Part shown: in pieces, positions 27,183 through 34,432 of the stretch
Layout: each line of letters begins with the position of its first letter
Position numbering within the stretch: position 1 is the stretch's first letter
Assembly (NCBI GenBank): GCA_964509975.1
Contig: CAZDZO010000011.1
Coordinates: forward strand, 1 to 36,123
DNA from: CAZVBV01 sp964509975
GTDB taxonomy: Bacteria > Patescibacteriota > Gracilibacteria > UBA4473
Length of the DNA: 36,123 nucleotides
Direction of reading: 5' to 3'
The notes under the pieces: model-generated
Seen by the model: only the letters and a program-made list of their open reading frames with translations
Told to the model about the DNA's origin: nothing
Database searches by the model: none
Position numbers and translations under genes: made by a program

Positions 27183-28664
27183 ATGAAACTAGAATTTTTT
27201 GGTGCAGCGCGAAATGTAACAGGATCAAAACACTTATTACACGTAAACGGAAAAAAGGTCCTGCTTGATTGCGGACTTTTTCAAGGGCGTCGCCGAGAAG
27301 CAATTGAAGCCAATCTTCACTTTCCTTTTGATCCAGCGGAATTGGATTGCGTAGTACTTTCTCATGCTCACATTGATCACTCTGGAGCATTACCATTATT
27401 GGTAAAAAAAGGATTTACGGGGAAAATTTACTGCACAAAGGTTACGAAAGATTTGTGTGAGATTATGCTTCGAGACTCAGCATACATCCAAGAAAAAGAT
27501 GCCGATTGGTTGAGAAAAAAACTCAAAAATCCAGACGCTGAACCACTTTATACGATCCCTGATGCCGAAAAGACACTCACGCTTTTCCATCCAATCGAAT
27601 ACGATGAAATGTTTTCCCCCATTGAAAACGTAAAAGTAAAATTCCATGACGCAGGACACATTCTTGGAGCCGCTGTGGAGGAATGGATTATTGAAGACAA
27701 AGATATTGGAAAAACGGTTCGACTTGGATTTACGGGGGATTTGGGTCGTAATCATTTACCAATTCTCAAAGATCCGGTGCAACTCGAAGACCTCGATCTC
27801 CTTATTACTGAATCAACCTATGGATCGCGACTTCATGACGAGATTGCAAATGTCGAGGATAAATTAGGAACGGAACTCAGCGAGGCCATTGCTCGTGGTG
27901 GAAAAATTGTGATTCCCTCTTTTGCCGTCGGACGAACACAAGAAGTACTGTTTATTATTAGAAAACTCGTACACGAAAAAAAAATACCTCCCGTTCCAAT
28001 TTTCGTAGATTCTCCTTTGGCAATCAAGGCAACCGAGGTGTTTGATAAACATCCTGAATGCTATGATACCGCTCTTCTGGAAATGATTGATCGAGGGGAA
28101 AATCCTTTTAGTGCGAATCAACACGGCGTACAATTCACAGCAAGTGTGGATGAATCCAAGGCTATTAATCATTTTCCCGGCCCAGCTATTATTATCTCTG
28201 CCAGTGGAATGTGCGAAGCAGGTCGTATCCGACATCATTTAATAAACACTCTCACCGATGAGAAAAACCTTCTCCTCGTTGTAGGATTTATGGCACAAAA
28301 CACCTTGGGACGAAAACTCGTAGAAGGCGAAAATCCGGTAAATATTTTTGGAGAACCATACGAAGTAAATGCTGAAGTAAAGATTTACAATGCATTTTCT
28401 GCCCACGCCGATCAGCATGAACTTCTTGAGTTTGCACAACATATTGGAAAAGCTAAATCCGTTTTTCTTGTGCACGGCGAAGATGATGCCCTTCTCACTT
28501 ATCAGGAAGAATTACGCAAACTCGACAATCTTCGAGCAGCAGATATTCACATTCCAACGCCTGGAGATGTTTTTGAAATCACAAATACGAAGACATGGAA
28601 AAAAGTAGATGAAAATCCTGACGGTCGAAACATTCTTGGAGGAGACTGGGTAGATTTAGGATAA
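27183..28664 (+). CDS. Metallo-beta-lactamase-fold RNA-processing protein (beta-CASP family)
   Basis: This 493-residue protein starts MKLEFFGAARNVTGSKHLLH. The metal-binding motif HAHIDHSG is at residues 61-68, and later metal ligands lie in the HDAGHILG segment. Further conserved parts are FTGDLGRNHLPIL and the beta-CASP and C-terminal RNA-specificity motif regions (IPSFAVGRTQEVLFII, SASGMCEAGRIRHHL, and FSAHADQ near the end). Such enzymes cleave or trim RNA (CPSF73-like, RNase J relatives). The gene stands alone, 120 bp after comF and before the rpmB promoter. Confidence 0.93.
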   Translation: MKLEFFGAARNVTGSKHLLHVNGKKVLLDCGLFQGRRREAIEANLHFPFDPAELDCVVLSHAHIDHSGALPLLVKKGFTGKIYCTKVTKDLCEIMLRDSAYIQEKDADWLRKKLKNPDAEPLYTIPDAEKTLTLFHPIEYDEMFSPIENVKVKFHDAGHILGAAVEEWIIEDKDIGKTVRLGFTGDLGRNHLPILKDPVQLEDLDLLITESTYGSRLHDEIANVEDKLGTELSEAIARGGKIVIPSFAVGRTQEVLFIIRKLVHEKKIPPVPIFVDSPLAIKATEVFDKHPECYDTALLEMIDRGENPFSANQHGVQFTASVDESKAINHFPGPAIIISASGMCEAGRIRHHLINTLTDEKNLLLVVGFMAQNTLGRKLVEGENPVNIFGEPYEVNAEVKIYNAFSAHADQHELLEFAQHIGKAKSVFLVHGEDDALLTYQEELRKLDNLRAADIHIPTPGDVFEITNTKTWKKVDENPDGRNILGGDWVDLG

Positions 28665-28738
28665 TGAATAGTTAAGAATGGATAATTAAAGAAGAACTAT
28701 AAACTCTAAACTATTAACTCTTAACTTTCCCAAAAATC

Positions 28739-28766
28739 TTGACAGGAATCCGCTTTTTCGTACTAT
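28739..28766 (+). promoter_or_regulatory. Promoter of rpmB
   Basis: TTGACA (28739-28744), 16 bp, TACTAT (28761-28766). Transcription would start near 28773, so the leader is 15 to 24 nt, depending on which ATG is used. Confidence 0.75.
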
Positions 28767-28796
28767 CGCGCAGCAGTTTTTTAGTAAATGCTCATC

Positions 28797-29243
28797 ATGT
28801 CACGAACCTGTAAGCTTACCGGCAAAAAACCTTCAAGTGGAAATAACCGTCCATTCTCTCTTAAGGCAACGAAACGTGTATTTCGACCAAATCTCTTTGT
28901 AAAAAAGATGATTAATCCGGAAACAGGAAAGATGGAACGAATGAAGCTTTCAGCTAAAGCGATTAAAACCATTAAGAAATGGATGAAAGAAAAAGGAATT
29001 GAAACAGATATGGAAAAGAACGCAAAATTGGCGATGGCAAAAGCGAAAGAAGTAGTTGCGAACGAAAAGAAAACAACAAACGTAGAAAAGGGACGAGTAA
29101 AAAAGACAAAACTCACTCCGAAACAAAAAAAGGAACTCGAAGCAAAGGAAGCTGAAGCTGCAAAAGAAACTGCTCCCACTGAGGTGGCTGAAGAAGAAAA
29201 AAAGGTTGAAAAGAAAACGGAAAAGGAAGAAAAATCGGCGTAG
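28797..29243 (+). CDS. rpmB: 50S ribosomal protein L28 with a Lys/Glu-rich tail
   Basis: The first about 65 residues are L28: MSRTCKLTGKKPSSGNNRPF, then KRVFRPNLFVKKMINPETGK, MERMKLSAKAIKTIKKW. The C-terminal about 80 residues are Lys/Glu/Ala-rich with heptad-like character (KNAKLAMAKAKEVVANEKKT onward), absent from ordinary L28 of 62-78 residues. I chose the ATG at 28797, which gives the usual MSRTC N-terminus; an in-frame ATG at 28788 (MLIMSRTC) is possible. Length is 148 residues. Together with S16 it is one of two r-proteins here with long charged tails. Confidence 0.92.
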   Translation: MSRTCKLTGKKPSSGNNRPFSLKATKRVFRPNLFVKKMINPETGKMERMKLSAKAIKTIKKWMKEKGIETDMEKNAKLAMAKAKEVVANEKKTTNVEKGRVKKTKLTPKQKKELEAKEAEAAKETAPTEVAEEEKKVEKKTEKEEKSA

Positions 29244-29300
29244 CCGTCCTGAGTGAGTTCGAACTTTGCGAAAACGAATCGAAGGAATCCTTATTAAAAA

Positions 29301-29750
29301 ATGAAAAAAGTCGTGATCCTAGAAAACATCCGATCCCTGCACAATGTAGGATCTGTTTTGCGTACGGCGGATGGTTCCGGATGGGACAAGGTTTATCTCT
29401 GCGGTTACACAGGTTGTCCTCCTGACCGGAGGATTGAGAAGGTATCCTTGGGCGCAGAAGAGTTTGTTGAATGGGAACAGCGCGATTCTGTAGTTGATTT
29501 AATAGGAGAGCTAAAGAAAGGAGAATTTGAGGTCTGTGCATTGGAACAAACGACAAATGCAGAGGATCTTTTCAAAGCATCGTTCGAAAAAGATGTCGCC
29601 CTTGTCGTAGGGAACGAGGTGGATGGTGTGGAAAAAGAAACCCTCAAGATTTGCGACCGACATTTAGAAATCCCCATGCACGGAGAGAAGGCTTCCCTCA
29701 ATGTTTCTATCGCCACAGGGATTGCGATGTACGAGATTGGAAGGAAGTGA
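29301..29750 (+). CDS. SPOUT (TrmH/SpoU family) RNA 2'-O-methyltransferase
   Basis: This 149-residue protein has the three SPOUT motifs: motif 1 ENIRSLHNVGSVLRTADGSG (about 8-27), motif 2 ALVVGNEVDGV (about 95-105) and motif 3 IPMHGEKASLNVSIATGIAM, then YEIG near the end. This trefoil-knot fold binds SAM and methylates ribose 2'-OH of tRNA or rRNA. The lack of an N-terminal RNA-binding extension makes it a minimal, SpoU-type (TrmL- or TrmH-like) enzyme; the target nucleotide is unknown. It lies 57 bp after rpmB, with a repeat-like GTCCTGAGTGAGTTCGAAC segment between them. Confidence 0.9.
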   Translation: MKKVVILENIRSLHNVGSVLRTADGSGWDKVYLCGYTGCPPDRRIEKVSLGAEEFVEWEQRDSVVDLIGELKKGEFEVCALEQTTNAEDLFKASFEKDVALVVGNEVDGVEKETLKICDRHLEIPMHGEKASLNVSIATGIAMYEIGRK

Positions 29751-29752
29751 TA

Positions 29753-29780
29753 TTGACTTTTATTCGAAGAAAAATAAACT
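29753..29780 (+). promoter_or_regulatory. Promoter of tRNA-Tyr
   Basis: TTGACT (29753-29758), 16 bp, TAAACT (29775-29780), beginning 2 bp after the methyltransferase stop codon. It would give a leader of about 110 nt before the tRNA. Confidence 0.6.
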
Positions 29781-29794
29781 CTCATCGCTCTTTT

Positions 29795-29896
29795 GGGGTC
29801 CCCAAAAAAACAAAGTTTTTGTGGGGAGAGGAGAAGACGACGAAATAAACGAAATCCCGCAATGCGGGATGAAGTAATGGAGTCGACGGCGACGAT
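29795..29896 (+). ncRNA. Conserved structured leader of tRNA-Tyr (diverged, with inner hairpin)
   Basis: Hairpin TCCCC-AAAAAC-AAA-GTTTTT-GTGGGGA (about 29799-29826), purine block GGGGAGAGGAGAAGACGAC, spacer GAAATAAACGAA, inner hairpin ATCCCGC-AAT-GCGGGAT (29854-29870), then GTCGACGGCGACGAT up to the tRNA. The order of parts matches the tRNA-Lys leader. Confidence 0.65.
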
Positions 29897-29981
29897 GGGT
29901 CGGTAGCGAAGCGGTCAAACGCGGCAGACTGTAAATCTGTTGGCTCAGCCTTCGCAGGTTCGAATCCTGCCCGGCCCACCA
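29897..29981 (+). tRNA. tRNA-Tyr(GTA)
   Basis: Class II tRNA of 85 nt: acceptor GGGTCGG/CCGGCCC, discriminator A, anticodon arm GCAGA-CTGTAAA-TCTGT with anticodon GTA, a long variable arm (TGGCTCAGCCTTC) and T-arm GCAGG-TTCGAAT-CCTGC. The 3' CCA is encoded. Confidence 0.95.
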
Positions 29982-30080
29982 GGAAAAACATGATGTATCT
30001 TCATGACACAGCGTGTTTTTGCTATGCGGAGCATGGCAAAGGAGGAGAACCGACCAAGGTTCGTGAAATAGAGGAGCGTC

Positions 30081-30098
30081 ATCCTGTCCGGCCCACCA
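30081..30098 (+). repeat. Partial duplication of the tRNA-Tyr 3' end
   Basis: Seventeen of 18 bases match the last 18 nt of tRNA-Tyr (29964-29981): ATCCTGTCCGGCCCACCA versus ATCCTGCCCGGCCCACCA. An AGGTTCG (30057-30063) upstream resembles the T-loop entry. No complete second tRNA is present. Confidence 0.7.
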
Positions 30099-30114
30099 TA
30101 AAAAATTTAATTTT

Positions 30115-30151
30115 GGATCCGGATCCCCTTAGGGATCCGGATCCTTTTTTT
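30115..30151 (+). terminator. GGATCCGGATCC terminator of tRNA-Tyr
   Basis: GGATCCGGATCCC (30115-30127), loop CTTA, GGGATCCGGATCC (30132-30144), then seven T. A perfect 13-bp stem, identical to that at 34022-34051. Confidence 0.9.
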
Positions 30152-30189
30152 ACCCCTCCAAAAACCCCCAAAAATCCCCCTTTTTTACT

Positions 30190-30217
30190 TTGAGTTTTCC
30201 CTTTGTTTCCCTATAAT
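30190..30217 (+). promoter_or_regulatory. Promoter of gyrA-aroB
   Basis: TTGAGT (30190-30195), 16 bp, consensus TATAAT (30212-30217). Start near 30224 excludes the upstream TTG (30203) as a start codon and supports the ATG at 30242, with an 18-nt leader. Confidence 0.8.
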
Positions 30218-30241
30218 TCATGGGAATTATTCACTACTCAA

Positions 30242-33004
30242 ATGACTGACGAAAACAAGAACAAATTACCCCTCGATGAACCAAATGAAAACGAGGAAAA
30301 TGCACCCGAATTTACCTCTAAAAAAATAGACGATTCTGCCGAAACGGAAGACAAAAAAACAGAAAAATCTACGGAAGAAACGCCTGCCGAAACAACCGAA
30401 GAAGTTGTTGAGCCAGAGGAGAAAACCAGTGAAGAATCTGACACAAAAAACGGCGAAGAACCAGTTGAGCCTTCTGATGAAGTCGATCCTGCGACACTTT
30501 TTTATAATCCCATTGGATGTGCTCGAGAACTCTTACACAAAGAAATCACAGCTGACATGGAAGAATCGTATCTTTCTTATGCGATGTCGGTGATTGTTTC
30601 TCGTGCCCTGCCGGATGTACGAGATGGATTGAAGCCGGTGCACCGAAGAATTTTGTACGCCATGCACGAGAACGGACTCCGTCCGAGTGCTAAATACCGA
30701 AAGTCGGCCACCGTCGTGGGGGCTGTGCTTGGGAAATACCACCCACATGGAGATAGCGCTGTATACATGTCTATGGTGCGAATGGCACAGGAATTCTCTC
30801 TCCGGTATCCACTGGTGGATGGGCAAGGTAACTTTGGATCAATTGATGGAGACAACCCCGCTGCGATGCGTTACACCGAGGCAAAGATGTCCAAGGTAGC
30901 AGAGCTGATGCTCGCTGATATCGAAAAAGAAACCGTAGATTTTCGACCAAACTATGATGCGACAGCGCATGAGCCAAGCGTATTGCCAAATGTGGTTCCA
31001 CAATTGCTTCTCAATGGAACGATGGGAATTGCTGTGGGAATGGCGACAAATATTCCGCCACACAACTTAAATGAAATTATCGATGGAACACTTCATCTTC
31101 TGAAGACCCCTGAAGCAACGATTGAAGATCTTCTGACATTTATCAAAGGACCTGACTTTCCAACTGCTGCTGAAATCTATGACGGAGGCGCTATTAAAGA
31201 AATGTATACCACAGGGCGAGGGGGAATCATGATGCGAGCAAAAGCGCAAATTGAAGAAATGAAAAATGGAAAGAATGCCATTATCATTACTGAGATTCCA
31301 TACCAAGTGAATAAAGCTGATCTTATTGTAAAGATTGCAGATTTGGTACGAGACAAAAAACTCCTTGGAATTTCTGATCTCCGAGATGAATCCAATCGAG
31401 AGGGAATTCGAATTATGATCGAGTTAAAACGAGATGCGTATCCAAAGAAAACGCTCAACAAACTCTTTAAAATGACCGTACTCCAAAAGTCATTTAACCT
31501 TAATATGATTGCGTTGGTGGATGGAATTCATCCGCGACTTTTAAATTTGAAAGAGGTGCTTCAATACTTCCTAGATCATCGATTTATTGTTATCCGACGA
31601 CGAACGGAATACGAGTTGAGAATCGCAACTGCACGAGCACATATTTTGGAAGGTCTCAAAATTGCACTCGATCACATTGATGAAGTGATTGCGATTATTA
31701 AGAAATCTGAAACAAAGGAACTCGCTTCTGAAGCCTTGATGAAGAAATTTGGATTGACGGAGATTCAGACAAAAGCGATTTTGGAAATGCGTTTGCAAAC
31801 GCTCGCGGGACTAGAACGAAAGAAAATCGAAGACGAACTTGCGGAAAAACTCGCACTCATGATGGAACTAGAAGGAATCTTGGCGGACAAGAAAAAACAA
31901 TCAAAAATTATCGAAGACGAACTCAAGGAAGCGAAGGCGAAATTTGGAGATGTGCGCCAAACCAAAGTACATCCAAATGCACTCGGAGAATTCTGTGCCA
32001 AAGACACAATTCCAGACGAAGAAATGATCGTCGTGCTCACAGAACAAAACTACATCAAACGACTGAACCCATCTGTCTTCCGTGCTCAACGCCGAGGAGG
32101 TGTGGGCGTTGTCGGAGCCAAAACCAAGGAAGAAGATATGATTGCAAAGGCGCGATTTGGAAGTAATCACAACGAACTCTTATTCTTTACAAGTAAGGGA
32201 CGAGTGTTCCAATTGCCAATGTATGAAATCCCTGAAGCGTCACGAACCGCGAAGGGGACGCCTATTGTAAATTTGTTACAACTTCAACCAGACGAGAAAG
32301 TAACTGAAATCTTGAACCTCAGTCGAAGTGAAGGAAAATATATTTTCATGTGTTCAACGGGAGGAACCATTAAGAAAACTGATCTTGAACAATTCAAAAA
32401 CGTTCGACGTTCTGGATTGATTGCGTGTGGACTCCGACCAGGAGAGCTCCTTCAGTGGACCAAAATGTCAACCGGAGAAGATGCTGTCTTCATCGTGACA
32501 CGAGAAGGAAAATCAATTCGATTTAGTGAAAAAGATGTCCGACCAATGGGGCGATCTGCCGCCGGTGTACGAGGAATTAAACTCGCCAAGGGGGACGAGG
32601 TTGTTGAGATGGATCTCTTGAAAGATGAGAATGCAAAACTTCTCGTTGTGATGCAAAACGGACTCGGAAAGATGTCAAAAGTAGGTCTTTATCGTTCACA
32701 AGGACGAGGGGGAACCGGAATTAAAGTAGCAAACCTCACGAAAAAGACCGGAAAAGTTGCCGGCGCACGAGTGATTGAAGTTGGAAAGAAGTACGATCTC
32801 TTGATCGTTACGAAGCAAGGGCAAACACTCAGAACACCGCTTAATACTGTGAAAACTGCAGGACGATCTACGCAGGGAGTAATCCTGATGCGACCATCCA
32901 AAGGTGATTTGATCTCCTCTATTTCCCTCCTAGAAAACACAAATGGAGATGAAAATGGAAACGAGGACGGTGATGAAAAAAAGCCGGCCACTAAAGTGAA
33001 ATGA
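30242..33004 (+). CDS. gyrA: DNA gyrase subunit A
   Basis: This 920-residue subunit breaks and rejoins DNA in the type IIA topoisomerase that adds negative supercoils. Residues about 1-80 are an acidic, low-complexity extension (EDKKTEKSTEETPAETTEEV) absent from standard GyrA. The catalytic domain begins near ITADMEESYLSYAMSVIVSR, then ALPDVRDGLKPVHRRILYAM. The active-site Tyr lies in AAMRYTEAKMSK. A coiled-coil tower follows (about 450-590). The C-terminal beta-pinwheel starts around residue 610 with the GyrA-box-like QRRGGVG (canonical QRRGGKG), which supports GyrA rather than ParC. It overlaps aroB by four bases (ATGA). gyrB is not in the window. Confidence 0.95.
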   Translation: MTDENKNKLPLDEPNENEENAPEFTSKKIDDSAETEDKKTEKSTEETPAETTEEVVEPEEKTSEESDTKNGEEPVEPSDEVDPATLFYNPIGCARELLHKEITADMEESYLSYAMSVIVSRALPDVRDGLKPVHRRILYAMHENGLRPSAKYRKSATVVGAVLGKYHPHGDSAVYMSMVRMAQEFSLRYPLVDGQGNFGSIDGDNPAAMRYTEAKMSKVAELMLADIEKETVDFRPNYDATAHEPSVLPNVVPQLLLNGTMGIAVGMATNIPPHNLNEIIDGTLHLLKTPEATIEDLLTFIKGPDFPTAAEIYDGGAIKEMYTTGRGGIMMRAKAQIEEMKNGKNAIIITEIPYQVNKADLIVKIADLVRDKKLLGISDLRDESNREGIRIMIELKRDAYPKKTLNKLFKMTVLQKSFNLNMIALVDGIHPRLLNLKEVLQYFLDHRFIVIRRRTEYELRIATARAHILEGLKIALDHIDEVIAIIKKSETKELASEALMKKFGLTEIQTKAILEMRLQTLAGLERKKIEDELAEKLALMMELEGILADKKKQSKIIEDELKEAKAKFGDVRQTKVHPNALGEFCAKDTIPDEEMIVVLTEQNYIKRLNPSVFRAQRRGGVGVVGAKTKEEDMIAKARFGSNHNELLFFTSKGRVFQLPMYEIPEASRTAKGTPIVNLLQLQPDEKVTEILNLSRSEGKYIFMCSTGGTIKKTDLEQFKNVRRSGLIACGLRPGELLQWTKMSTGEDAVFIVTREGKSIRFSEKDVRPMGRSAAGVRGIKLAKGDEVVEMDLLKDENAKLLVVMQNGLGKMSKVGLYRSQGRGGTGIKVANLTKKTGKVAGARVIEVGKKYDLLIVTKQGQTLRTPLNTVKTAGRSTQGVILMRPSKGDLISSISLLENTNGDENGNEDGDEKKPATKVK

Positions 33005-34011
33005 AAACACTCTCTGTCCACATAGATCCGAAAGAAACTCATTGCGAGATCCAATTCCCGCAAGACTTTGACGCCTTGGAAAAAGACATAAGAAATCAGA
33101 TTGGGAAAAGAAAATTTCTTGTGATAACAGACGAAAATGTGGCGAAATTCTCAACCTTTCCAAAGCGATTTAAAGAGAACCTTCTTATTCTTCCGGGCGG
33201 AGAGGTGAATAAAAACTGGAAAGCGGTAAACCACATTTTGACCGAATGTTTTGAGCGAGAGTTTGATCGTCAATCTGTACTTGTGGCTGTTGGGGGTGGC
33301 GTTATTGGCGACATGGTAGGATTTACTGCCGCGATTTTCTTTCGAGGAATTCCTTTTCTCCAAGTGCCAACGTCTCTTCTCGCACAAGTCGATGCCTCAA
33401 TCGGAGGTAAGACGGGAATTGATTATGAATATGGGAAAAACACCGTTGGCGCGATTCATCAACCGGAGAAAATTTATAATTGTCCTGAATTTTTGAAAAC
33501 ATTGCCAGGAGCGGAAATTAAAAACGGTCTCGCCGAAATGATTAAGCACGGCATTATTGCTTCGGAAAAACACTTTAAAGATTTAGAAAAAATAGCCTCC
33601 CCCGAGCCAAAAATTGAAGACGTCATTCCACTCATTCGTGACTCAATTGAGATTAAGGCAAAGATTGTTGAGCAAGACGAACGTGAGCACGGAGTACGGA
33701 TTTTTCTCAATCTAGGACACACCTCCGGTCACGCAATTGAACTTTTGAGTAACTACTCCATTCCTCATGGACGCGCCGTAGCCATTGGAATTATGATGGC
33801 TTCTCAGTATTCCCTTGAACAAAAAATGTGTTCAATGGAATTGGTTGATCGGATTGAAAATCTTTTTAATCAATTCGATATTGATCTGATGTGTGATTTC
33901 GATGAGAAAGAAATCTGGGAGGCAATGAAACACGACAAGAAAAAGAAAGACGGAAAGATTCGTCTGGTTTTGCCGAAGAAGATTGGAGAAGTGGAGGTGG
34001 TGAGTGTTTAG
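33001..34011 (+). CDS. aroB: 3-dehydroquinate synthase
   Basis: This 336-residue, NAD- and metal-dependent enzyme makes 3-dehydroquinate from DAHP, the second step of the shikimate pathway. It has PGGEVNK (65-71), the NAD-binding GGGVIGDMVGF (98-108), the FFRGIPFLQVPTSLLAQVDA, then SIGGKTGID block and the metal ligand region NLGHTSGHAIE. The C-terminus KHDKKKKDGKIRLVLPKKIG is typical. Length is slightly below 360. The start overlaps the gyrA stop by four bases. No other shikimate gene is visible. Sugar-phosphate cyclase relatives exist, but the motifs fit AroB best. Confidence 0.92.
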   Translation: MKTLSVHIDPKETHCEIQFPQDFDALEKDIRNQIGKRKFLVITDENVAKFSTFPKRFKENLLILPGGEVNKNWKAVNHILTECFEREFDRQSVLVAVGGGVIGDMVGFTAAIFFRGIPFLQVPTSLLAQVDASIGGKTGIDYEYGKNTVGAIHQPEKIYNCPEFLKTLPGAEIKNGLAEMIKHGIIASEKHFKDLEKIASPEPKIEDVIPLIRDSIEIKAKIVEQDEREHGVRIFLNLGHTSGHAIELLSNYSIPHGRAVAIGIMMASQYSLEQKMCSMELVDRIENLFNQFDIDLMCDFDEKEIWEAMKHDKKKKDGKIRLVLPKKIGEVEVVSV

Positions 34012-34021
34012 TAATTTTAAA

Positions 34022-34051
34022 GGATCCGGATCCCTGGGGGGATCCGGATCC
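34022..34051. terminator. Bidirectional GGATCCGGATCC terminator (aroB and tRNA-Lys)
   Basis: GGATCCGGATCCC (34022-34034), loop TGGG, GGGATCCGGATCC (34039-34051). It is followed by TGAATTTTT on the plus side and TTTAAAATT on the minus side, so it can end both convergent transcripts. Confidence 0.8.
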
Positions 34052-34063
34052 TGAATTTTTAAA

Positions 34064-34138
34064 TGGTGGGTGAGGCGGGGGTCGAACCCGCGGCCAATTG
34101 ATTAAGAGTCAACTGCTCTACCACTGAGCTACTCACCC
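34064..34138 (-). tRNA. tRNA-Lys(CTT)
   Basis: Minus strand: acceptor GGGTGAG/CTCACCC, discriminator A, D-arm GCTC-AGTGGTA-GAGC, anticodon arm GTTGA-CTCTTAA-TCAAT with anticodon CTT, T-arm GCGGG-TTCGACC-CCCGC. CCA is encoded (34066-34064). It reads AAG. Confidence 0.95.
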
Positions 34139-34239
34139 TCGTCGTCGATGACTCCGTTTATTTCGTCCCACAATGCGGGACTTTCTTTACTTTGTCATCT
34201 CCTCCTCTCCCTATAAAATCTTCGATTTTCCAGGGCCCC
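34139..34239 (-). ncRNA. Conserved structured leader of tRNA-Lys
   Basis: Minus strand, ending at the tRNA 5' base. Hairpin AAAATC-GAA-GATTTT, the purine block AGGGAGAGGAGGAGATGAC (34212-34194) identical to that of tRNA-Thr, the outer stem GATGAC/GTCATC enclosing an inner hairpin GTCCCGC-ATT-GTGGGAC, then GTCATCGACGACGA (34152-34139), identical to that of tRNA-Thr. Confidence 0.7.
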
Positions 34240-34283
34240 GAAGGGTTCTGAAAGATTACTATGTATAAAAGAAAAGCGGGGGG

Positions 34284-34311
34284 ATTGTATTGCCCGACGG
34301 GGTTTTGTCAA
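34284..34311 (-). promoter_or_regulatory. Promoter of tRNA-Lys
   Basis: Minus strand: TTGACA (34311-34306), 16 bp, TACAAT (34289-34284). Start near 34277 implies a leader of about 139 nt, covering the conserved element. Confidence 0.75.
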
Positions 34312-34324
34312 ACACTCCTAACTC

Positions 34325-34426
34325 CTCATTCCCGCGAAGGCGGGAACCCAGTCGTCAAAAAATTCCTTATTCTTTTTTTCAATGGAACCTCCTGATTGAC
34401 TGGGTTCCCCTTTTCAGGGAAATGAG
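34325..34426. repeat. Inverted pair of 27-bp REP-like repeats (BIME-like)
   Basis: The left unit (34325-34351) begins CTCATTCCC and ends GGGAACCCAG. The right unit (34400-34426, reversed) begins CTCATTTCCC and ends GGGGAACCCAG. Same length, orientation and flanks as the pair at 19206-19321. It lies between the tRNA-Lys promoter and the recJ stop. Confidence 0.75.
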
Positions 34427-34432
34427 GGGGAA

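Noticed and set aside
29990..30193. 67-codon open frame after tRNA-Tyr
   Set aside because: It reads through the tRNA 3' duplicate and the terminator hairpin and has no recognisable features.
30203..30241. TTG start for gyrA
   Set aside because: It lies upstream of the predicted transcription start, inside the promoter spacer.
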